From: JADJYF01 sp965278995
GTDB lineage: Bacteria; Pseudomonadota; Gammaproteobacteria; Ga0077536
Direction of reading: 5' to 3'
DNA length: 64,000 nt
Assembly (NCBI GenBank): GCA_965278995.1
Contig: OZ257136.1
Coordinates: forward strand, 1,364,001-1,428,000
Below are positions 35,717 through 43,995 of the stretch, one piece after another. Under the pieces are notes generated by a model. It searched no databases. It was not told where the DNA came from and worked only from the letters and a program-made list of their open reading frames with translations. Position numbers and translations under genes: made by a program. The stretch's first letter is position 1, and each line of letters opens with the position of its first letter.

Positions 35717-35723
35717 GTCTCCG

Positions 35724-37367
35724 GTGCTGGCTTTCTTCGCTTTCATCGTCGCCATGTTCATCAGCATGGTGCTGATACCGCCGCTGATGAAATCTGCTCA
35801 ACGCTATTCGTTCCTGGATACCCCGGACGAACGCAAGCTGCACGAACGACCAACGCCCCGCATCGGTGGCATCGCCATGGTCGCCGGTGCGGTCACACCG
35901 ATACTGGTATGGGTTGACCCAACGCAGCAGGTGCTGGGCATGCTCTACGGCATCGCCATCATCCTGATCTTCGGCGTGTGGGACGACCGCGCCAACCTGA
36001 GCTACAAGATCAAGTTTGCCGGGCAGCTGCTGGCTGTGATCGTGGCGGTTTACTACGGCGATATTGTTATCCGCTTCGTACCCTTCCACAGCTACGAGCC
36101 GATACCGGATTTCATTGCCAAGCCGCTCACGGTCTTCGCGCTGCTCGGCATCACCAACGCGATCAATCTTTCAGACGGCCTCGATGGCCTGGCCGGCGGC
36201 ACCACGCTGCTCAGCGTCGGCGTAATGAGCCTGCTCGCTTATGCACTGCAGGACCGCTCGTTGTTCATCATCGCCATGGCGCTGATGGGCTGTATTGTCG
36301 GGTTTCTGCGCTATAACACGCATCCGGCGCAGATCTTCATGGGCGATTGCGGCAGCCAGTTTCTCGGGTTTTCAGCCGGCGTTCTGGTGATTGCGCTGAC
36401 GCAGGACGCCAACGCCGTGTTGAGCCCGGCGATGCCCCTGCTGCTGCTCGGCCTGCCGCTGATCGATACGTTTCTGGTCATGGGCCAACGCCTGTATGAA
36501 GGGCGCTCTCCATTCAAGCCCGACCGCAATCATTTTCATCACAAGCTGCTGGAACTCGGTTTCGACCACTACGAAGCCGTCGTCATCATCTATTCGCTGC
36601 AGGCAGCGCTGGTGACGCTGGCTTATGTGCTGCGGTTTCAATCCGATCTGATTTCGTTTTCGTGTTTCATTCTTGCCTTTGTCGGGACTGGACTGATGTT
36701 TCGCGTCGCGCACTCGGTCAAGTGGCGGGCGCGTGCTTACCAGACCATGCAGACGCCGACACCGCTCGCCAAATTCGCGCGTGGCCTGAAGCAGAGTGGG
36801 GTGCTGTACATCGGGCCGGTGGTGTTCTGCGCCGTGACGATCCCGCTCTACGCGATCGCAACGCTATTTCTGACCGCGAGCTTTCCTTCCGATGCCGCGT
36901 TCACCGCTTATCTGCTGTGCGGCTTTGCCGTGCTTGCCATCGTGGTCCAGCGCCAGGAAGCGAGTTATGCGCTGCTCGAGCGGCTGTTGTTCTATGTGAC
37001 GATTACGACCGTCGTCTACTACTGGAGCAGCTCGGCCCATGCGCTTTCGCCGTGGCACGAGCTCGAGCGTGCTTATCTCGTTGTGCTTGTCGGCGCGTTG
37101 ATGGTGTCTTACCGCTTCATGCCGGAACGCACCTTCAGGGTCACGCCGACGGATTTTCTGATCATCTTCATCGCGCTGCTCGCCCCGACCCTCTCGGGCT
37201 CGCTGTTCCCGGATAACGGCATTGCCGAAATAGCGTTGAAAGTGCTGATCCTGTTCTACGCCGCCGAGCTGATTATTTCGCGGGCGGGCAAGCGAACCTG
37301 GGTACTACGCGCCGGGCTGCTCGGCGTGCTGGGATTACTGGCGGTGCGGGTGAGTATGGCGATGTAG
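35724..37367 (+). CDS. WecA/MraY-type polyprenyl-phosphate sugar-1-phosphate transferase
   Basis: A 547-residue protein; GTG at 35724 is taken as start, since the upstream open frame overlapping the exosortase is Arg/Ser-rich noise. The first about 330 residues are the multi-pass transferase core: DTPDERKLHERPTPRIGG, VWDDRANLSYKIKFAGQLL, NLSDGLDGLAGG, FMGDCGSQFLGF and DRNHFHHKLLELGF. It would load UDP-GlcNAc or a similar sugar-1-phosphate onto undecaprenyl phosphate. An extra about 200-residue C-terminal membrane domain with some six helices exceeds the usual WecA length and has no known role. Confidence 0.9.
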   Translation: MLAFFAFIVAMFISMVLIPPLMKSAQRYSFLDTPDERKLHERPTPRIGGIAMVAGAVTPILVWVDPTQQVLGMLYGIAIILIFGVWDDRANLSYKIKFAGQLLAVIVAVYYGDIVIRFVPFHSYEPIPDFIAKPLTVFALLGITNAINLSDGLDGLAGGTTLLSVGVMSLLAYALQDRSLFIIAMALMGCIVGFLRYNTHPAQIFMGDCGSQFLGFSAGVLVIALTQDANAVLSPAMPLLLLGLPLIDTFLVMGQRLYEGRSPFKPDRNHFHHKLLELGFDHYEAVVIIYSLQAALVTLAYVLRFQSDLISFSCFILAFVGTGLMFRVAHSVKWRARAYQTMQTPTPLAKFARGLKQSGVLYIGPVVFCAVTIPLYAIATLFLTASFPSDAAFTAYLLCGFAVLAIVVQRQEASYALLERLLFYVTITTVVYYWSSSAHALSPWHELERAYLVVLVGALMVSYRFMPERTFRVTPTDFLIIFIALLAPTLSGSLFPDNGIAEIALKVLILFYAAELIISRAGKRTWVLRAGLLGVLGLLAVRVSMAM

Positions 37368-37390
37368 GAGGGCGTGTTCTCGTCCGGTCT

Positions 37391-37410
37391 GCAGCTACCT
37401 GGTAGGCTGC
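37391..37410. terminator. Possible bidirectional hairpin between convergent genes
   Basis: GCAGCTACC pairs with GGTAGGCTGC around a very short loop, between the end of the WecA-like gene and the end of the Uma2 gene. There is no T-run on either strand; low confidence. Confidence 0.3.
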
Positions 37411-38012
37411 TACGGAATCAGCCCCAATATCGCGGCTAGATCGAGATGCGCGGGAGGCTGTGTCGGGAGTTCAAGAGCCCCACCGGTGAACGTTTCGTCT
37501 TGCTGGTAGGTGCCGTTTGCGGGTTGTCGCAGGCGATGCAATTGTTTGCTTTGAACATCGATTAACCAGACTTCGGGAATAGCGTGGCGAGCATAGAGCG
37601 GGACCTTTATCTGTCGGTCGTAACGCGGCGTGCTGTTGCTGACTTCGATCAGTAACAGAATATCGGGTGGTCCTGGATGCGTGTCGAAGTAGAAGTCAGC
37701 GCGTGGCTTTAGTAAAGCGACGTCTGGCTGCGGCTCCGAATAGTCATCGAGTCGTACGGCTGATTGCGCACTGACGATCGCATGGTCGCCTACCGCGTTG
37801 TAAAGGAATTTTTCCAACGCGCGGACAATGGCGCCATGCCGGCTACCGATCGGTACCATGTCGATGACCTCTCCCTGTATCAGCTCGACCTGCGCATCCG
37901 GCGCAAGCAGTCCCACTTCGGCCATCCGATAGTATTCGTCGACGGTGAGGCGGTGCCTGGGTATCCAGTCGTCGGTCGGATGCTCAATTTGTTCGTGGGG
38001 CATGGTGCTCAT
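37410..38012 (-). CDS. Uma2-family putative endonuclease (copy 1)
   Basis: A 200-residue Uma2/DUF820 protein with a PD-(D/E)XK-like core. It has DDWIPRHRLTVDEYYRMAE, VELIQGEVIDM, QPDVALLKP, ILLLIEVSNSTPRYDRQIK (Glu-Lys pair) and a final AIPEVWLIDVQSKQLH. Start ATG 38012 follows a frame that extends upstream without similarity. It is the last of three tandem paralogs reading leftward. The family is abundant in cyanobacteria; its biological function is unproven. It may be a selfish or defence-linked nuclease. Confidence 0.85.
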   Translation of the reverse strand: MSTMPHEQIEHPTDDWIPRHRLTVDEYYRMAEVGLLAPDAQVELIQGEVIDMVPIGSRHGAIVRALEKFLYNAVGDHAIVSAQSAVRLDDYSEPQPDVALLKPRADFYFDTHPGPPDILLLIEVSNSTPRYDRQIKVPLYARHAIPEVWLIDVQSKQLHRLRQPANGTYQQDETFTGGALELPTQPPAHLDLAAILGLIP

Positions 38013-38061
38013 GGCGACTTCTTGGTGGCTTTTTCGTTGTCTGGTGAATTCGGCGATGGAT

Positions 38062-38658
38062 TTACAGCGCAAGAATTGCAGTGATGTCGATACTCACTGA
38101 CGGCTCCAACGGTAGCTCAATCTCGCCGCCGGTAAATATCCGCGTCTCCTGGTAAATTCCATTCACCGGCAGTCGCAGGCGCTGCAAATGCCGGTGCTGA
38201 ACATCAATAAGCCAGACTTCTGTAATGCCATGCCGGGCATAGAGCGGGAGTTTGACCCCACGATCGTAACGTAGCGTTCGGTGGCTCACTTCGACCACAA
38301 GGAAAATATCTGCCGGGGCAGGGTGCCGCTTGGCGTAAGTGCCAGCGAGCGGTTTCAATAGCGCAATGTCCGGCTGCGGCTCGGAATATCGGTCGAGTCG
38401 CACTGGTCCTTGCGTTCGGACAATGGCACCAATGTCGACTGCCTTTCGTAGAGAATTGCTCAGCACATCGACGATTATCGCGTGCCGGGTCCCGATAGGT
38501 ACCATGTCGATGATCTCTCCTTGTATCAACTCGACCTGCGCATCCGGCGCAAGTAGTCCCACTTCGGCCATCCGATAGTATTCATCGACCGTGAGGCGGT
38601 GCCTGGGTATCCAGTCGTCGGTCGGGGGTTCAGATTCTTTATGAATGCTCGTAACCAT
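38062..38658 (-). CDS. Uma2-family putative endonuclease (copy 2)
   Basis: A 198-residue paralog with the same layout: DDWIPRHRLTVDEYYRMAE, VELIQGEIIDM, QPDIALLKP, IFLVVEVSHRTLRYDRGVK, GITEVWLIDVQHRHL. ATG 38658 has AAGG just upstream. 126 bp of its N-terminal coding part are identical to copy 3, while the remainder is divergent. Forms a run with its neighbours at 50 and 38 bp spacing. Confidence 0.85.
   Translation of the reverse strand: MVTSIHKESEPPTDDWIPRHRLTVDEYYRMAEVGLLAPDAQVELIQGEIIDMVPIGTRHAIIVDVLSNSLRKAVDIGAIVRTQGPVRLDRYSEPQPDIALLKPLAGTYAKRHPAPADIFLVVEVSHRTLRYDRGVKLPLYARHGITEVWLIDVQHRHLQRLRLPVNGIYQETRIFTGGEIELPLEPSVSIDITAILAL
38497..38622. repeat. 126-bp identical block in Uma2 copies 2 and 3 (left)
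   Basis: Identical to 39132-39257 (offset 635). It encodes the N-terminal block from DDWIPRH to QGEIIDMVP. Copy 1 has the same block with a few substitutions. Surrounding sequence is clearly diverged, which suggests gene conversion. Confidence 0.9.
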
Positions 38659-38696
38659 GATGACCTTGCAAAATCCGCTACACGTCAGCGCCCGAC

Positions 38697-39293
38697 TCAA
38701 AGATTCAGCAGATCAGTTATCTCGATAGTGACTGATGGCTCGAGCGGCAACTCGATTTGCCCACCCTTGAATATTCGCGACTCCTGGTAAACACCTGCGA
38801 GGGGCTGCCGGAACTGATGCAACTGCTTGCGTTGCAGATCTATCAACCAGACTTCAGCGATGCTATGGCGGGCATAGAGTGGAATCTTTCTGCTGCGATC
38901 ATATCGCAAGGTACTATTGCTTACTTCGATGAGTAGTAGTACGTCGTCAGGGTCTGGTAACCTCTCGGCATAGTAGTCTTCACGCCGTTTCAATAGCACG
39001 AAATCGGGTTGTGGTTCTGAATATTGATCGAGACGAATAGGCGACTGTGCGACGGCAAAGGCCAGCTTTCCGGCCGCCGGCACCAACAAATCAGTCAGCA
39101 TGATTACGGCAGCCGCATGCCGGCTTCCAACAGGTACCATGTCGATGATCTCTCCTTGTATCAACTCGACCTGCGCATCCGGCGCAAGTAGTCCCACTTC
39201 GGCCATCCGATAGTATTCATCGACCGTGAGGCGGTGCCTGGGTATCCAGTCGTCGGTTATCTCGGTGGTCGATTCGTCAGCAAGCGTGCTCAT
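38697..39293 (-). CDS. Uma2-family putative endonuclease (copy 3)
   Basis: A 198-residue paralog and the first of the run. ATG 39293 is used because the upstream open frame is Pro/Arg-rich and unrelated. Core: DDWIPRHRLTVDEYYRMAE, QPDFVLLKR, VLLLIEVSNSTLRYDRSRK, SIAEVWLIDLQRKQL. All three copies keep the nuclease-like acidic and lysine residues, so all may be active. Confidence 0.85.
   Translation of the reverse strand: MSTLADESTTEITDDWIPRHRLTVDEYYRMAEVGLLAPDAQVELIQGEIIDMVPVGSRHAAAVIMLTDLLVPAAGKLAFAVAQSPIRLDQYSEPQPDFVLLKRREDYYAERLPDPDDVLLLIEVSNSTLRYDRSRKIPLYARHSIAEVWLIDLQRKQLHQFRQPLAGVYQESRIFKGGQIELPLEPSVTIEITDLLNL
39132..39257. repeat. 126-bp identical block in Uma2 copies 2 and 3 (right)
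   Basis: Partner of 38497-38622; perfect over its length. Confidence 0.9.
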
Positions 39294-39486
39294 AGCAGGG
39301 GTGGGGCTCCGTCCTGGTTCCCGGGAGACGTATTCAGTGTAGACCTTGCCTGGTCGATGCCATAGCGGCCGAGGGCGGTGGCCCGAGCCGTGCGCAGGTC
39401 TCATCCTGGTGCATTGTTACAGTTTTTTCGTTTTTCGCCGTGTAATATGATGCCCCGCACAAATTCCCTCGCACAGTGAATCCTCT

Positions 39487-41880
39487 ATGAAAGCAGCGTT
39501 CCGTCTCGTCATCGTCGGCCTGGTTGCCACGCTCGTCGCCTGTGGGGGTGCCGAGGACCGCAAAACTGTCTACATGAAAAAGGGGCAGGAGTTCTACGAA
39601 CAGGGCAATTACGAGAAAGCCCGGCTCGAATTCCAGAACGTGCTGCAGATTGACCCGAAAGATGTCGAGGCGCGGTTTCACCTGGCGGAATCCCTCGAAA
39701 AACTCGAAAACTGGCAGGGTGCGGCGAGCCACTATCTCGCTGTCATGGGCGAGAAACCCGACCATCGCGGCGCGCTGCTCAACATGGGCCGCCTCTTCCT
39801 GCTCAGCAACAACAATGACAAAGCGCGCGAGAACGCCGATAAGATCCTGGCCAAGTCACCTGAAGACGTCGAAGGTCTGACCTTGATGGCAGCGGTGGAG
39901 GCCAAATCCGGTGACCGCGTCAAAGCGATGGAGACTATCGAACGCGCGCTCAAGCAGGATAAACAGAACGCCGAAGGTGCCTCGCTCAAGGCGTCGCTGC
40001 TGCTGCTCGATGGCAAGGCCGACGAAGCCGTGGCCATCTTGAACGACGCCATCGCGGCCCACCCGGAAGAAGTCGCGCTCAGTATCAACCTCGCGCGTGT
40101 CTATGCCTCGGTTGGCAAGCACGATGAGGCCGCCATCGCCTTTGCCAAGGTCATCGACAAGAAGCCGGACGTACTCGCCTACCGCAGCGCTTATGCGCGC
40201 TTCCTGATTGGGCTGAAGCGGAACGACGAAGCAGAGAAAGTCCTCAAGGACGCCATCACCAAGTTCCCGAACGAGCAGGCCGCCAAACTGGCCTATATCG
40301 AGTTCCTCTCCGGCACGCGCAGTGTGAAAGTCGCGATCGAGGAATTGACCAAGATGATCGCGGCCGAGCCAGACAACACGGCGCTCAAGTTCGCGCTCGG
40401 CAAAGTCTACGAGGCGACCAATCAACTGGACGAAGCCGGCAAGCTCTATGAGGGTGTCGCCGCAGCCAAGACCGAAGGGCCGGAGATGCTGCAGGCCAAA
40501 GGCCGTCTGGCAGTGGTCAAAGCACGCCAGAAAGATCTGGCCGGAGCCCGAACGCTGGTTGAGGAAGTCCTGAAAGAGAATCCGCGCGATGCCGATGCGC
40601 TGACGCTGCGTGGCACCCTGCTGTTGAACGAAGGCGATGCGGCCGGGGCGATTGCCGATTTCCGCACCATCCTGCGCGACGCGCCGGCGAACGTCGCCGC
40701 GGTTCGATTGCTCTCGCGTGCGCACATCGTCAACAAGGAGCCGGAGCTGGCCAAGGATGTTCTGAAGCAGGGTATCGAAGCCAACGAGCAGGCGGGTGTG
40801 CTCGGGCTCGATCTGGCGAATTTCCTCGCCTCGCAGAACGACCTGGATGAAGCGCTGACCACGCTGGATTCAGTGCTCGCCAAGAACCCTAAAGAAATTC
40901 AGGCGCTCGAAGGCAAGTTCAAGATCTATGTCTATCGCAAGGATCTCGACAAGGCGGCGGAAGTCGCCGAGCAGATGAAGACCATCGGCCCGGAGTCGGT
41001 CAAGGGTTATCATTTTGCCGGTCTGGTGCAGCAGGCAAAAGGCAATCTCGAGGCGAGTATTGGTGAGTTCCAATCGGCACTCGACCGTTCGCCGGAAGCG
41101 GTCGAGCCGCTGTCGCAGTTGATCAAGAGCTATCTCGCGCTGAAGCAGCGTGATCAGGCGGTGAAGAAGCTGAAGGACGTCATTGCTGCGCAACCGGCGC
41201 ATTTCGTTGCGCATAATCTGCTCGGCGAACTGTATCTCGCCAACAAGGAATATGACCCGGCGATTGCCGAGTTCAAGACGGCCATCGAGCAGAACGCGAA
41301 ATGGCCGATCCCGTATCGCAATCTCGCCACCATCTACGCCAGCACCAAGCGCGGCGACGAGGCGGTTGCGGTCATGAAGCAGGGCATCGAAGCGACCGAT
41401 GGTCAGGCATTGCTGGTGACCGGGCTCGCCAGTTATCTCGAGCAGACCGGTCAGCTCGATTCGGCTATCGAGCAATATGAAGCCGCGCTGAAACAAGCCC
41501 CGGACTCACCGCTGGCAGCGAACAATCTGGCCATGCTGCTGGTTGAGTATCGTACCGACGAAGCGAGTTGGAAGCGTGCCCGTGAACTGGTGACGCCGCT
41601 CCGCAACGCGACGCAACCCGCGTTCCTCGATACCGTCGGCTGGGTCGAGTACAAACTCGGCGAGTATACCCAGGCTGTACAGTTCCTGGAGAAAGCCGTT
41701 GAAGGCGCCCCCGACGCGGCGCTCATGCATTTCCATCTCGGGATGGCCTACATGGCCAGCGGCAACGCTGTCTCGGCGCGCGATCATCTCTCCAAAGCGG
41801 TGGAGGGCAACGTCGAGTTCAAGGGCATCGAAGATGCCAAGACGGCGCTGGCCAAGCTGGATGCCGAGGGGAAGAGCTGA
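39487..41880 (+). CDS. prsT: PEP-CTERM-system TPR-repeat lipoprotein (PrsT-like)
   Basis: A 797-residue lipoprotein: signal peptide with lipobox LVAC and acylated Cys19. About 20 tetratricopeptide repeats follow, starting YMKKGQEFYEQGNYEKARL and running to the end (LMHFHLGMAYMASGNAVSA). Length, lipobox and repeat content match the PrsT family (TIGR02917 type) that travels with exosortase loci. It would be anchored at the outer membrane on the periplasmic side as a scaffold. A -10-like TAATAT lies at 39443. It is not in an operon with the neighbours, which face away. Confidence 0.88.
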   Translation: MKAAFRLVIVGLVATLVACGGAEDRKTVYMKKGQEFYEQGNYEKARLEFQNVLQIDPKDVEARFHLAESLEKLENWQGAASHYLAVMGEKPDHRGALLNMGRLFLLSNNNDKARENADKILAKSPEDVEGLTLMAAVEAKSGDRVKAMETIERALKQDKQNAEGASLKASLLLLDGKADEAVAILNDAIAAHPEEVALSINLARVYASVGKHDEAAIAFAKVIDKKPDVLAYRSAYARFLIGLKRNDEAEKVLKDAITKFPNEQAAKLAYIEFLSGTRSVKVAIEELTKMIAAEPDNTALKFALGKVYEATNQLDEAGKLYEGVAAAKTEGPEMLQAKGRLAVVKARQKDLAGARTLVEEVLKENPRDADALTLRGTLLLNEGDAAGAIADFRTILRDAPANVAAVRLLSRAHIVNKEPELAKDVLKQGIEANEQAGVLGLDLANFLASQNDLDEALTTLDSVLAKNPKEIQALEGKFKIYVYRKDLDKAAEVAEQMKTIGPESVKGYHFAGLVQQAKGNLEASIGEFQSALDRSPEAVEPLSQLIKSYLALKQRDQAVKKLKDVIAAQPAHFVAHNLLGELYLANKEYDPAIAEFKTAIEQNAKWPIPYRNLATIYASTKRGDEAVAVMKQGIEATDGQALLVTGLASYLEQTGQLDSAIEQYEAALKQAPDSPLAANNLAMLLVEYRTDEASWKRARELVTPLRNATQPAFLDTVGWVEYKLGEYTQAVQFLEKAVEGAPDAALMHFHLGMAYMASGNAVSARDHLSKAVEGNVEFKGIEDAKTALAKLDAEGKS

Positions 41881-41916
41881 GGGCGTAAGAAAAAGCGCGG
41901 ATTCTACTGCCAGGCG

Positions 41917-42198
41917 TCATGAGTGAAGTGCCAGGAGCACCTCTGGATGAGTTGCCGCTACCCTCAGCAACGTCTTGGCAGCGCCGGTAGGTTGCCGCCG
42001 CCCTTGCCCCCAATCTTGAAGGGTACGCGGGGAAACGCCCAACAGACGAGCAAATTCTTGCTGTGACAGCCCGGTTTTGGCCCTGGCTTCTGCTATAGGC
42101 AGAAGTTTCACCTTGGTGACTCGTGCGGCCTTGCCGCGGCGCATCTCACGGACCGAAGCGAGCAGGTCTTGCTGGAATTTCTTCATTTCAGATGGCAT
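41917..42198 (-). CDS. HigA-like XRE antitoxin
   Basis: A 93-residue protein; ATG 42198 is preferred over the TTG at 42204 because GAGGAA is then seven bases away. The XRE helix-turn-helix is LLPIAEARAKTGLSQQEFA, then RLLGVSPRTLQDWGQGRR; an N-terminal charged helix precedes it. It overlaps the 3' end of the toxin remnant by 11 bases, the usual HigBA order (toxin first). The antitoxin appears intact although its partner is not. It could still repress its own promoter. Confidence 0.8.
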   Translation of the reverse strand: MPSEMKKFQQDLLASVREMRRGKAARVTKVKLLPIAEARAKTGLSQQEFARLLGVSPRTLQDWGQGRRQPTGAAKTLLRVAATHPEVLLALHS

Positions 42199-42310
42199 CT
42201 TCAATTCCTCGTTTCAGTTCCTTTAGGAACGCCGTGGGCAAATTATCAAACTTCGCTTTCTTATAAACGATCAATAACCATACAGTATTATCCGGTGATA
42301 TAAGGACAAC
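42188..42310 (-). pseudogene. RelE/HigB-like toxin, 5'-truncated
   Basis: The visible C-terminal 40 residues (ISPDNTVWLLIVYKKAKFD, NLPTAFLKELKRGIEDAI) resemble the last half of RelE/HigB toxins, where the DD/KK strand and C-terminal helix lie. Full proteins are about 100-110 residues. The N-terminal half is missing; the frame continues to 42397 but without similarity, running into the neighbouring plus-strand gene's start. It is likely a deletion remnant. Confidence 0.6.
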
Positions 42311-42314
42311 ATTG

Positions 42315-43562
42315 ATGAGGGACAACACCTTCTTCCTTGCATTAAGCGGAGGAAGGTCGCGCGACGAATGGTCACAGCGACTCGTTTGCGTGGTCATCTT
42401 GCAATTAGCGATATTTTGCCACGCTGCCGTCGCGCTCGAGATCAGCGGCTACGCCGCCGCGGAAGCGCGGTTTTTCGTTCAATCACCGGCATTGCATGGG
42501 CAACCGGATACCACCGGCTCACTGGTCTTGCGCCCCGAGTTCTACCAGGCCTGGCGGGACGGTGACGACAGCCTCCTGTTCATTCCGTTTGCGCGGTTCG
42601 ATCAGTACGATTCGCGCCGTACGCATGTCGACATCCGCGAGCTCTCTTATATTCACGTCGGGCCATCGTGGGAATTCCGTACTGGGGTGCGCAAGGTATT
42701 CTGGGGTGTTGCTGAATCGAATCATCTGGTCGACATCATCAATCAGACGGACTTCGTCGAGAACATCGATCAGGAAGACAAGCTCGGCCAGGTGATGCTG
42801 AATCTCGCTGTGATCCGCGACTGGGGCACGGTCGATCTTTTTGTTCTGCCCGGTTTCCGTGAGCGACCATTCGCCGGGCGCGATGGCCGCTTTCAGTTGC
42901 CATTGCGCGTGGATACCTCGGCCGTGCAATACGAATCGGCCGCCGCGGATAAGCACGTCGACTACGCGCTGCGATATGCCAGCAGTTTCGGCGTCTTCGA
43001 TACCGGCCTCTATCATTTCTGGGGGACCAGTCGTGAGCCGCGCTTTCGGGCAGAGCGCACTGCCTCCGGCGAAGATGTGTTTGCCCCGATCTACGACATC
43101 ATTCACCAGACCGGCGCCGACGTGCAGGCCACCGTTGGAAGCTGGTTGTTCAAGCTCGAAGCCTTGCATCGCAGTGGCCAGGGCGACGCTTTTTTTGCAA
43201 CCGTTGGCGGCTTCGAATACACCCTGGTCGGCGTGTTCGGCTCGGTGCTCGATCTTGGCCTGCTCGGTGAATACCACTTTGACGAACGCGGTGAATCCGC
43301 GCTCACCGGTTTTGATCACGATGTTTTCGTCGGCTCACGCCTGGCGGCCAACGATGCAGCCGATAGCCAACTGCTGGCGGGTCTCGTCAACGATCTCAAC
43401 GGGCAGGGCCAATTCGTTTCTGTCGAAGCCAGCCGCCGACTTGGCGATCGCTGGAAGCTCGAAGTGGAAATGCGCTGGTTTCTTGGCGTTGTGCCCGATA
43501 GCCCGCTGGCCGGGTTTCGACGCGATGATTATGTGCAGGTTGAGTTGCAGTCTTATTTTTGA
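42315..43562 (+). CDS. Outer-membrane beta-barrel protein of unknown function
   Basis: A 415-residue exported protein; ATG 42315 with AAGGA upstream. After a signal-like N-terminus (VCVVILQLAIFCHAAVALE), barrel-like strands follow, with motifs LRPEFYQAWRDGDDSLLFI, RKVFWGVAESNHLVDIIN and a final aromatic residue in VQVELQSYF (Phe-ending OMP signal). The VFWG..E..H.VDI.N region is a conserved feature of a porin-like family of unassigned substrate. It overlaps no obvious partner. Expression and cargo are unknown. Confidence 0.7.
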   Translation: MRDNTFFLALSGGRSRDEWSQRLVCVVILQLAIFCHAAVALEISGYAAAEARFFVQSPALHGQPDTTGSLVLRPEFYQAWRDGDDSLLFIPFARFDQYDSRRTHVDIRELSYIHVGPSWEFRTGVRKVFWGVAESNHLVDIINQTDFVENIDQEDKLGQVMLNLAVIRDWGTVDLFVLPGFRERPFAGRDGRFQLPLRVDTSAVQYESAAADKHVDYALRYASSFGVFDTGLYHFWGTSREPRFRAERTASGEDVFAPIYDIIHQTGADVQATVGSWLFKLEALHRSGQGDAFFATVGGFEYTLVGVFGSVLDLGLLGEYHFDERGESALTGFDHDVFVGSRLAANDAADSQLLAGLVNDLNGQGQFVSVEASRRLGDRWKLEVEMRWFLGVVPDSPLAGFRRDDYVQVELQSYF

Positions 43563-43637
43563 GGGCGAGAGCGTTACTTGGCCGACATTGATGCGTGATG
43601 TATGCTGCGGTGCACCAGAATAAACGGTCATGTGGCC

Positions 43638-43877
43638 ATGCGAACCACTCTTGCGATTGACGATGACGTACTCGCTGCGGCAAAGCACCTTGCCGAGCGC
43701 GAAAAAAAGACCATTGGCGAAGTCATCTCCGCCCTGGCCCGACAAGGTCTTTCCCGCAGCGGTCGCTCCTCACAGCCTGAGCGCAATGGCATTCAACTGT
43801 TGCCAAAGGGTAAGAGTGCACGGCCGGTGACGCTCGAAGTTGTAGCCGACGGAAAAGCATCGCTTACGCTGCTGTGA
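43638..43877 (+). CDS. Orphan ribbon-helix-helix (CopG/VapB-like) antitoxin
   Basis: A 79-residue protein beginning MRTTLAIDDDVLAAAKHLA, followed by EREKKTIGEVISALARQGL, the MetJ/Arc-type ribbon-helix-helix fold used by VapB antitoxins. The tail (KGKSARPVTLEVVADG) would be the toxin-binding part. No VapC or other toxin is present within the next 120 bp; the next gene is an antiporter. It may be an orphan regulator or may have lost its partner. ATG 43638 is the first start fitting the fold; the upstream frame adds 12 unrelated residues. Confidence 0.7.
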   Translation: MRTTLAIDDDVLAAAKHLAEREKKTIGEVISALARQGLSRSGRSSQPERNGIQLLPKGKSARPVTLEVVADGKASLTLL

Positions 43878-43995
43878 ATTCCAATTGAGCGACATCTCCG
43901 AGTCGCTGTATCGAAGCGCCCCGCTGAGGGCCACTGCGCCACTACGTCCAACACTACCTGTGCGATACTCGCGCCTTGCCTGAATTCAGGGGTCG

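Noticed and set aside
35568..35723. N-terminal extension of the WecA-like protein inside the exosortase gene.
   Set aside because: The extension is Arg/Ser-rich, has no family similarity and overlaps the EpsI domain; GTG 35724 fits the membrane start.
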